Made by a program: the position numbers and the translations under genes. A stretch of 5,137 bases of DNA from positions 1 through 5,137 of the forward strand of contig JAFZGK010000094.1 in the NCBI GenBank assembly GCA_017555445.1. Direction: 5' to 3'. The notes beneath the pieces were generated by a model that was given only the letters and a program-made list of their open reading frames with translations, searched no databases and had not been told where the DNA came from. Shown here piece after piece: positions 1-5,137 of this stretch (the stretch's first letter is position 1; every line of letters begins with the position of its first letter). The stretch comes from Bacteroidales bacterium. Its GTDB lineage: Bacteria; Bacteroidota; Bacteroidia; Bacteroidales; UBA932.

Positions 1-1065
1 CGAAATGATTCTCTCAAGGTCACCGATATCACCTATCATTGCCTGAAGGGCTGAAAGATCCGCACCATTGTCCACGAAATGCTGGACAACTGAATATCTT
101 GATTCAAGCTCCTGCAGATCCATCACCGGCATAGCCAGCCAGCTGCGGAGCATACGTGCACCCATAGGCGAAGAACACTTGTCCATCACATCCACCAACG
201 ATGTACCCTCCTTTCCTGCAGTCGAAGCGAAGATTTCGAGATTGCGGAATGTAAAGCGATCCATCCATACGAAGGCACCTTCGTCAATACGCGAGATCGA
301 GCAGATGTTTGTAAGTCCTGTATGATGTGTCTGCTCAAGATAAATGAGCAGGGCGCCGGCAGAAGTGATTCCGAGAGGGAAGCTGTCGATTGCAAATCCC
401 TTGAGTGAGTCCACTTGAAGCTGACGCTTGAGTTTTTCAACTGAATTATCGTAGATGAAGGCCCATTCTTCGAGCGTAGACACATAGAAGCTGTCCCCAT
501 AACGCTCTCTTACGCCTTTTTCATAGCCCCTCGGTACGAGAAGTTCCTTTGGAGCGAATGAACTGAGAAGTGTTCCGATATAGTCAAGCGAACCTTCTGC
601 TACCTGAAAGGCACCTGTGGAAACATCCAGGAATGCTGCACCGCATCTGTCCTTATGGAAGGTAAGTCCTGCAAGATAGTTGTTCTCCTTCTGCTCGAGA
701 AGCTGCTCGTTGAATGCGATGCCCGGAGTGACAAGCTCGGTCACTCCTCTCTTGACGATGTTCTTTGTCAACTTAGGGTCTTCGAGCTGATCGCACACGG
801 CCACCTTGTAGCCGGCACGCACAAGACGGGGCAGATAGAGCTCGAGGGAATGATGTGGGAAACCGGCCATAGGAATAGCTCCAGGAGTGGCGCTTGAACG
901 CTTTGTAAGCACGATTCCAAGCACCTTGCTTGCTGTCAGGGCATCGTCTCCATATGTTTCGTAGAAGTCTCCGCATCTGAACAGAAGCACTGCTTCCGGG
1001 TACTCCGCCTTGAAGGCGAAATACTGTTTCATCATCGGAGTTTCCGTAGGTCTCTTTTCTGCCAT
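1..1065 (-). CDS. mutS: DNA mismatch repair protein MutS, N-terminal part (cut by left edge)
   Basis: MutS binds base mismatches and small loops in newly replicated DNA and, with MutL, starts strand-specific repair in the cytoplasm. Reading leftward from ATG 1065-1063 gives 355 uninterrupted codons to the window edge, out of roughly 850-900 in the family. The mismatch-recognition domain comes first: GDFYETY at residues 32-38 holds the Phe-x-Glu pair (F34, E36) that stacks on and contacts the mispaired base. DQLEDPK (92-98) and KRGVTELVTPG (105-115) follow. The connector domain covers about 120-250, and the lever/core begins with SPMGARML (299-306) and GDLERIIS (348-355). The clamp and the Walker ATPase lie outside the window. 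An in-frame ATG three codons upstream (1074-1072) is an alternative start; I prefer 1065 because the candidate promoter would leave almost no leader for 1074. No Shine-Dalgarno sequence is visible. It is divergent from the glycosyltransferase gene. Family identity is essentially certain. Confidence 0.97.
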   Translation of the reverse strand, partial: MAEKRPTETPMMKQYFAFKAEYPEAVLLFRCGDFYETYGDDALTASKVLGIVLTKRSSATPGAIPMAGFPHHSLELYLPRLVRAGYKVAVCDQLEDPKLTKNIVKRGVTELVTPGIAFNEQLLEQKENNYLAGLTFHKDRCGAAFLDVSTGAFQVAEGSLDYIGTLLSSFAPKELLVPRGYEKGVRERYGDSFYVSTLEEWAFIYDNSVEKLKRQLQVDSLKGFAIDSFPLGITSAGALLIYLEQTHHTGLTNICSISRIDEGAFVWMDRFTFRNLEIFASTAGKEGTSLVDVMDKCSSPMGARMLRSWLAMPVMDLQELESRYSVVQHFVDNGADLSALQAMIGDIGDLERIIS

Positions 1066-1087
1066 AATTGTCATTGTTACATCTCGG

Positions 1088-1095
1088 CAAATTTA
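1088..1095 (-). promoter_or_regulatory. Candidate Bacteroidetes -7 element for mutS
   Basis: On the minus strand this reads TAAATTTG, matching the Bacteroidetes primary-sigma -7 consensus TAnnTTTG. It ends 22 bases before the ATG at 1065, so transcription would start about 15-20 bases upstream of the codon. No convincing -33 TTTG sits at the usual spacing; only a T-rich run around 1116-1119 is close. The region is AT-rich, so a chance match is possible. Confidence 0.4.
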
Positions 1096-1112
1096 CTTCT
1101 TTTCCACCAAAA

Positions 1113-1129
1113 CTGAAAATTCATTTCAG
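1113..1129. repeat. Small inverted repeat between divergent genes
   Basis: CTGAAA (1113-1118) and TTTCAG (1124-1129) form a perfect 6-bp inverted repeat around a 5-base centre. It lies where the -33 region of the candidate mutS promoter would fall, so an operator site is conceivable. A 6-bp match in AT-rich DNA is also readily produced by chance. It has no T-run that would make it a convincing terminator. Confidence 0.3.
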
Positions 1130-1158
1130 CAATTGCATTCATATAAATGGACTGCAGG

Positions 1159-1186
1159 TTGCATATGGCAAAATTTAGTATCTTTG
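1159..1186 (+). promoter_or_regulatory. Bacteroidetes-type promoter for the glycosyltransferase
   Basis: TATCTTTG at 1179-1186 is an exact match to the TAnnTTTG -7 element of Bacteroidetes. TTG at 1159-1161 is a reasonable -33 element, with a 17-base spacer that is slightly short. The -7 element ends only nine bases before the ATG at 1196, so the transcript would have a leader of a few bases at most. This supports 1196 as the start: the open frame extends in-frame upstream to 1010, but that extension would read through this promoter and into the 5' end of mutS. Confidence 0.65.
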
Positions 1187-1195
1187 TGGGTTATC

Positions 1196-2539
1196 ATGAA
1201 AAGGGTATTGATCATATCATATTATTGGCCGCCGACAGGTGGCTCGGGAGTCCAGAGGTGGGTGAAGTTCGCCAAGTATCTTCCGAGCGAGGGTTGGCAA
1301 CCGGTAGTATATACTCCAGAGAACCCGGAACAGCTGGCTGTAGATGCTTCACTGGAGGCAGATATTCCAGCCGAAGCTGAAATCATAAAAACCCATATCA
1401 CAGAGCCTTACGAGCTGTACAAGAAGTTCCTTCGTAAATCTGGTCACAGCAAGGAGGCAGTGGAGGTCAATCCGGTGAATGCCCAGAACAAGTCATTTGC
1501 GCAGAAGGCAGCCATGTGGGTACGAGGCAATTTCTTCCGTCCTGACCCACGTTGTCTGTGGATCAGACCTTCCGTGAAGTTCCTGAAGAAATATCTCGAA
1601 GAGCATCCGGTGGACCTTATCGTCAGCACAGGACCTCCTCAGTCAATGCATCTGATAGGACGTGAGCTTGCCAAGGCAACAGGCCTTCCGTGGATTGCAG
1701 ATTTCCGTGACCCTTGGACCAGGATATTCTATTTCAAGCACCTTTCCATGACCCGTGCAACCGAGAGATGGCACAAGAAGATGGAGAAGAAGGTGCTGGA
1801 CGACGCTACTGTTGTCGTTGCCGTTTCTCCTCTGGTGCAGCAGGAATTCCAGGCCATGACACAGACCCCGGTAGAACTCATCACCAACGGTTTCGATGAG
1901 TGCGACTACCAGTGGAATGACAGTGCATCACAGGAAGACAGATGCAGAATGGCGGCAGGTGGTCCTGAGAAGGATTTCGTGATAACACACACTGGACTTT
2001 TCGCAGCTGACGGCAATCCGACCACCCTTTGGGAGGTGCTTGCTGAAAAATGTGCCAAGGATGAGGACTTCAAGAAACTTCTCAAGATCAGACTCGTGGG
2101 CAAGACCGATGATGTGATCTTGCAGAGCATTTCGGACAACTCTCTGACAGACAATCTTATAGACTTGGGATATCAGTCTCATTCTGTTGCGGTTGAGGAG
2201 CAGAGGAATGCCTCGTTGCTGATTCTTCCGCTGAGAAAGGAACCTGAATACAAGGCTGTGCTTCCAGGAAAACTTTTCGAATATCTCGCTTCGTGGAGGC
2301 CTGTGCTCGGCATCGGCCAGCCGGACGGAGCCATGTCGATGGTCCTCAATACGACCAAGACTGGGGTGGTGCTGAACTGGGATGACAAGGCTTCCATCAG
2401 CCGCTTCATCGACCTCTGCTGGAAGAATCACCTTGCCGGCAACCTGACAGTTGATGATGCAGACATTTCACAGTTCACCCGACGCAACCTCACCCATAAG
2501 ATGGCTCAGCTGTTCGACAGTCTGACCGACAGCCTCTGA
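1196..2539 (+). CDS. GT-B fold glycosyltransferase (family 4-like), envelope polysaccharide
   Basis: A complete 447-residue cytoplasmic or membrane-associated glycosyltransferase that probably moves a sugar from a nucleotide-sugar donor to an envelope glycan or lipid-linked acceptor; donor and acceptor cannot be read from the sequence. The N-terminal Rossmann half opens with a beta strand and a glycine-rich loop (WPPTGGSGVQRW, residues 11-22), then STGPPQS (144-150), ADFRDPW (168-174), VAVSP (208-212) and the domain-linking ITNGFD (229-234). The C-terminal half starts with THTGLF (264-269) and carries the donor-site region PGKLFEYLA (357-365). E362 is the likely conserved glutamate, but the classical E-x7-E spacing is not kept. 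There are no membrane segments or signal peptide, and the length is normal for the family. I chose ATG 1196 over the frame's upstream end at 1010 because the added 62 residues cross the promoter and mutS and look non-coding. A YfhO-like gene follows 186 bases downstream in the same direction. Confidence 0.88.
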   Translation: MKRVLIISYYWPPTGGSGVQRWVKFAKYLPSEGWQPVVYTPENPEQLAVDASLEADIPAEAEIIKTHITEPYELYKKFLRKSGHSKEAVEVNPVNAQNKSFAQKAAMWVRGNFFRPDPRCLWIRPSVKFLKKYLEEHPVDLIVSTGPPQSMHLIGRELAKATGLPWIADFRDPWTRIFYFKHLSMTRATERWHKKMEKKVLDDATVVVAVSPLVQQEFQAMTQTPVELITNGFDECDYQWNDSASQEDRCRMAAGGPEKDFVITHTGLFAADGNPTTLWEVLAEKCAKDEDFKKLLKIRLVGKTDDVILQSISDNSLTDNLIDLGYQSHSVAVEEQRNASLLILPLRKEPEYKAVLPGKLFEYLASWRPVLGIGQPDGAMSMVLNTTKTGVVLNWDDKASISRFIDLCWKNHLAGNLTVDDADISQFTRRNLTHKMAQLFDSLTDSL

Positions 2540-2725
2540 TGATGCAACGAAGACATATCTCATCTGACGAATGGCAATAACAGATAGAGATGAACCGACG
2601 ATACACATTTTGGCGATTTTGTGACACGTCGCTTCAGAAAAGAGTCGATATAATAGAAAATTAGCACCGACGTGACAAGAAAACGTCATTTCTTGTAGCG
2701 TGGGTCTGTAAAGAAAATATAGAAC
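2540..2725 (+). other. Intergenic gap, no gene
   Basis: These 186 bases contain no credible gene on either strand. I find no TAnnTTTG element and no GC-rich hairpin followed by a T-run after the glycosyltransferase stop. TATAAT occurs at 2649-2654, but this sigma70-style box is not the Bacteroidetes signal and has no -35 partner at the right distance. The sequence just before the ATG at 2726 is A-rich, which is the usual translation-start context in this phylum. The downstream gene may be cotranscribed with the glycosyltransferase or may use a promoter I cannot recognise. Confidence 0.6.
2669..2696 (+). repeat. Two overlapping, mutually exclusive hairpins upstream of the YfhO-like gene
   Basis: ACAAGAAA (2675-2682) and TTTCTTGT (2689-2696) form a perfect 8-bp inverted repeat with a 6-base loop. 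Overlapping it, GACGT (2669-2673) can pair with ACGTC (2683-2687), which lies in that loop; the two pairings nest in a way that prevents both forming fully. In addition, CACGTCG at 2625-2631 is the reverse complement of CGACGTG at 2668-2674. The structure ends 29 bases before the YfhO-like ATG. It could be a regulatory leader or a protein-binding palindrome. It lacks the T-tract of an intrinsic terminator on the plus strand. Confidence 0.4.
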
Positions 2726-5137
2726 ATGAATAAGGAATTATTGAAGAAGATCGGAATATATGCAGGTATCCTCCTGCTTTTTGTCGTGCTGGCTTACAGC
2801 TTCGTGCCTCAGGTACTGAGCGGAAAGATCGTGAACCAGAGCGACATCTCTGCATGGAAGGGTATGGCCCAGGAGGCTGTAGCGCATAATGCGGCTCATC
2901 CGGAAGACCCTACGGCATGGACCAACTCCATGTTCGGAGGTATGCCTACAACAGCATATATCGATGATTTCGACGGAGACTGGACACAGAAGATCTACAA
3001 GTTCCTCCTCACCGGACGCCGTCCTGCCAGCTATCTTCTTCTAGCCCTTATCGGAGGATTCCTCCTCATGCTTTCTATGGGTACAAGCAAGCTCATAGCC
3101 ATCGCCGGAGCAATCGCCATTGCGTTCTGCTCATATAATTTCCAGATCATCCAGGTGGGCCACAACACGAAGATGCAGGCCATCGCCTATTTCCCTTGGG
3201 TGCTTGCCGGAGTAATTTTCACCTACAGAGCTGCGCTAAACAGTTTTAGATTCCTCGACTCGCATAGCTCGCTCGGAATGACAGGTGAAACATCAGGCAA
3301 AATGACAGGCGGAAAAGACAATTGGAAATCATGGCTGCCGAAGACCATCCTCGGCGCTACCCTTTTTGCATTCGCTCTGAGCATGCAGATCAAGGCAAAC
3401 CACATCCAGATCACATATTATCTTGCCATCGTAATCGCGGTATATGCAGTGGCGCTCCTCATAAGCCTCTGTATCGACAAGGCCAAGAGAGCACAGCTCA
3501 AGAGATTCTTCGCTGCTTCCGCACTTCTGCTCGTGATCGGCTGCATCGGTATTGCGACCAACGCCAACAAGCTTATCCCGACATACGAATATACTCCATA
3601 CACCATGCGCGGCGGTTCGGAGCTTTCTGCCGACAGCGACACACATAATTCGAAAGGTCTTGACCTTGAATATGCCACAGCATGGTCATATGGCATAGAG
3701 GAAATGCCGAACCTCCTCATCCCTAACTACAACGGAGGATCTTCTTCCGGCGAACTTCCTATGGATTCCGAGACTGCTACACTGCTCAAGAGGGCAGGTC
3801 AGCCGAACCTTCGTGAGACAATGAAGCACATGCCTCTCTACTGGGGACCTCAGCCGTTCACTGCCGGTCCTATGTACATGGGAGCCATCACTGTCTTCCT
3901 CTTCATCCTCGGTCTCTTCCTCTGCAAGGGCCGTGAGAAATGGTGGATGCTTGTTGCAGCAGTAATCGCTGTCTTCCTCGCATGGGGAAATCACTTCATG
4001 TGGTTCACAAGACTCTGGTTCGAATATGCTCCGCTTTACAATAAGTTCAGGACTGTATCTATGGCTCTTACCGTGCTCCAGGTGCTTATGCCGTTGCTCG
4101 GATTCTATGCTCTGGACAGAATCATCAAGGAGAAATACGACTTCAAGGAGTTCAGCAGAGCCGCTCTTCCGGCATATATCATCACCGGAGGATTCTGTCT
4201 CCTCTGCTGGCTTGCTCCGGGAGTGGCAGGCACTTTCACCGGTTCTGTAGATGCAGGACAGCATGAGCTCATCACCGAAGCTCTCATCGCTGACCGCCAG
4301 ACCCTCCTTGCAAATGATGCACGTCATTCATTCTTCCTCATCACCATCCTCGGTCTGCTCATCCTCTGGGCATTCAGCAAGCCTAAGCATGATGCAGTAG
4401 GCAAGAACGGTTCTTTCGTAATGAAGGGAAGGATGACAATCATGGCTGTCGCTGTGATCTTCCTCGTATGGATCGACCTTTTCAGCGTAGGAAAGCGTTA
4501 CCTCAACAAAGACCATTTCGTGACTCAGAAGGACTTCACCGCTGCATACGAACCTCGTCCTGTAGATGAAGTTATTCTCGAAGACACCTCACTCGACTAC
4601 CGAGTGCTCGACATCAGTGTCAACACATTCAACGACGCTATCCCGAGCTACCATCACAAGACAATCGGTGGTTACAGTCCAGTAAAGATGCAGCGCTATC
4701 AGGACCTCATCGAGAGATATCTTACTTCAGAGATCAACGATGTGTACGGAGCTGTTAATTCTTGCGAGACTATTCAGGAACTGGAGGACAATCTTCCTGA
4801 GCTACCTATCGTTTCAGCCCTCAACGGCAAATATATCATTCTCGACGGCGAGTATCCGCCGGTAATGAACCGCCATGCCCTCGGCAACGCATGGTTCATA
4901 GATTCAGCTGTACCTGCTGCAAATCCTGACGAGGAGATAGAATTCATCGGATATGTGGATCTCGGCAAGACAGCCGTCATCGGTGAGGACTTTGAGTGGG
5001 CACAGAAGGCTATTTCGAGCGCCCCATCTGTCATGTCGAGCGAAGTCGAGACATCTACAGACAGCATCACACTCACAGACTACGCCCCTAACGAACTACG
5101 TTATGCATTCAGCACATCAGGTGAGCGTGCAGCTGTA
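2726..5137 (+). CDS. YfhO-family polytopic membrane protein (cut by right edge)
   Basis: 804 codons are open from ATG 2726 to the edge; Bacteroidetes members usually run somewhat beyond 800 residues, so only a short C-terminal piece should be missing. YfhO proteins are GT-C-like membrane proteins; Firmicutes members act in teichoic-acid glycosylation, while the Bacteroidetes substrate is unknown. About a dozen membrane helices are visible: 9-28, 101-118, 121-138, 150-167, 205-221, 229-250, 262-278, 385-402, 408-424, 443-465, 480-500, 535-551 and 569-588 roughly. A soluble, probably periplasmic, domain follows to the end. The first outer loop holds D40 (NQSDIS), a plausible GT-C catalytic aspartate, then SMFGGMPT (68-75). 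Other family-like motifs are QVGHNTKMQA (143-152), TYEYTPYTMRGGSEL (286-300), YNKFR (438-442) and VGKRYLN near 590. Two palindromic repeats are translated within it, at residues 175-188 and about 767-777. The start is preceded by A-rich sequence. Confidence 0.87.
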   Translation, partial: MNKELLKKIGIYAGILLLFVVLAYSFVPQVLSGKIVNQSDISAWKGMAQEAVAHNAAHPEDPTAWTNSMFGGMPTTAYIDDFDGDWTQKIYKFLLTGRRPASYLLLALIGGFLLMLSMGTSKLIAIAGAIAIAFCSYNFQIIQVGHNTKMQAIAYFPWVLAGVIFTYRAALNSFRFLDSHSSLGMTGETSGKMTGGKDNWKSWLPKTILGATLFAFALSMQIKANHIQITYYLAIVIAVYAVALLISLCIDKAKRAQLKRFFAASALLLVIGCIGIATNANKLIPTYEYTPYTMRGGSELSADSDTHNSKGLDLEYATAWSYGIEEMPNLLIPNYNGGSSSGELPMDSETATLLKRAGQPNLRETMKHMPLYWGPQPFTAGPMYMGAITVFLFILGLFLCKGREKWWMLVAAVIAVFLAWGNHFMWFTRLWFEYAPLYNKFRTVSMALTVLQVLMPLLGFYALDRIIKEKYDFKEFSRAALPAYIITGGFCLLCWLAPGVAGTFTGSVDAGQHELITEALIADRQTLLANDARHSFFLITILGLLILWAFSKPKHDAVGKNGSFVMKGRMTIMAVAVIFLVWIDLFSVGKRYLNKDHFVTQKDFTAAYEPRPVDEVILEDTSLDYRVLDISVNTFNDAIPSYHHKTIGGYSPVKMQRYQDLIERYLTSEINDVYGAVNSCETIQELEDNLPELPIVSALNGKYIILDGEYPPVMNRHALGNAWFIDSAVPAANPDEEIEFIGYVDLGKTAVIGEDFEWAQKAISSAPSVMSSEVETSTDSITLTDYAPNELRYAFSTSGERAAV
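3248..3287 (+). repeat. REP-like palindromic repeat inside the YfhO-like gene, copy 1
   Basis: This 40-base element starts AGATTCCTCGACT and ends CGCTCGGAATGACAGGTG. ATTC pairs with GAAT and CGA with TCG across a 2-base bulge, giving an imperfect stem. The 32-base element at 5025-5056 in the opposite orientation has the same ends and the same CTCGACT and CGCTCG blocks; this copy has 8 extra bases between them (CGCATAGCT instead of a single T). It encodes RFLDSHSSLGMTG, a polar stretch from residue 175 between two predicted membrane helices. In this orientation the other two forward frames contain stops, so only the frame used is open. Confidence 0.75.
3277..3309 (+). repeat. Short direct repeat at the end of palindromic copy 1
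   Basis: AATGACAGG occurs at 3277-3285, as the tail of the palindromic element, and again at 3301-3309. The copies start 24 bases apart, so both read in frame as MTG (residues 185-187 and 193-195). The second copy is followed by CGGAAA, the first by TGAAA, so similarity continues weakly. It may be a partial second tail or a slippage duplication of the element's end. Confidence 0.5.
5025..5056 (-). repeat. REP-like palindromic repeat inside the YfhO-like gene, copy 2 (inverted)
   Basis: Read on the minus strand this 32-base element begins AGATGTCTCGACT and ends TTCGCTCGACATGACAGATG, the last base block overlapping the first by sequence position only. TCGA pairs with TCGA around a 6-base loop, and ATG with CAT outside it. 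It matches the 3248-3287 element at both ends and in the CTCGACT and CGCTCG blocks. On the coding strand it is translated as SVMSSEVETS (residues 768-777), within the soluble C-terminal domain and just before a conserved-looking LTDYAPNELRY stretch. Five of its six frames are free of stops. Confidence 0.75.

Noticed and set aside
220..247. Sequence in mutS resembling the palindromic repeat (TCGAAGCGAAGATTTCGAGA)
   Set aside because: It encodes RNLEIFAST, the ordinary MutS core stretch, and lacks the repeat's ends and the ATGACAG tail; the likeness is coincidental.
1010..1195. 62-residue N-terminal extension of the glycosyltransferase reading frame
   Set aside because: It overlaps the 5' end of mutS on the other strand and crosses the TAnnTTTG promoter. 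The protein family starts at the MKRVLIISYYWPP beta strand encoded at 1196.
1928..2431. 167-codon minus-strand open frame inside the glycosyltransferase gene
   Set aside because: It is antisense to conserved GT-B motifs, has no recognisable domain and no promoter-like element, so I treat it as a shadow.
2649..2654. TATAAT as a sigma70 -10 box for the YfhO-like gene
   Set aside because: Bacteroidota primary sigma uses TAnnTTTG, and there is no TTGACA-like box at 16-18 bases upstream; the nearest TTGTGA is 24 bases away.
2683..2700. Possible decayed third copy of the palindromic repeat (CGTCATTTCTTGTAGCG)
   Set aside because: It vaguely resembles a GTCATTTCGAGCG form but lacks the CTCGACT block and any matching second arm; too weak to call.
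3686..4327. 213-codon open frame on the minus strand inside the YfhO-like gene
   Set aside because: It lies opposite a clearly coding membrane-protein stretch. Its translation is charged and lacks recognisable motifs, as expected of an antisense shadow.

Overview
The window looks like chromosomal DNA from a Bacteroidota bacterium, most likely Bacteroidales. Four things point there. The MutS N-terminus carries the FRCGDFYETY and KRGVTELVTPG wording I associate with Bacteroides-type MutS. A TAnnTTTG promoter element sits just in front of the glycosyltransferase. None of the starts has a Shine-Dalgarno sequence. The long YfhO-like membrane protein is of the Bacteroidetes type. The assignment comes from motif recognition only; no database search was possible.

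Layout: positions 1-1065 hold the 5' part (355 codons) of mutS on the minus strand, cut by the left edge. An AT-rich divergent intergenic region (1066-1195) carries a good TAnnTTTG promoter for the rightward gene and a weaker candidate for mutS. A complete GT-B glycosyltransferase (447 aa) follows on the plus strand at 1196-2539. A 186-base gap (2540-2725) has no gene, but it does have overlapping small inverted repeats. From 2726 to the right edge runs the first 804 codons of a YfhO-family polytopic membrane protein; its C-terminal end is outside the window.

How the genes relate: mutS is a DNA-repair housekeeping gene and is probably only a divergent neighbour. The glycosyltransferase and the YfhO-like protein share orientation and both fit a role in cell-envelope glycans: a cytoplasmic nucleotide-sugar transferase and a GT-C-like membrane protein. 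Whether they form one operon is not proven, and the acceptor is unknown.

The most notable signal is inside the YfhO-like gene. Two copies of one short imperfect palindromic repeat lie in the coding sequence in opposite orientations (3248-3287 plus, 5025-5056 minus). Both are translated in frame, into what look like a loop between membrane helices and a stretch of the soluble C-terminal domain. This resembles protein-coding palindromic elements such as those described in Rickettsia. Otherwise the window is ordinary core-genome sequence; I see no CRISPR array, tRNA, rRNA, transposase or defence system.
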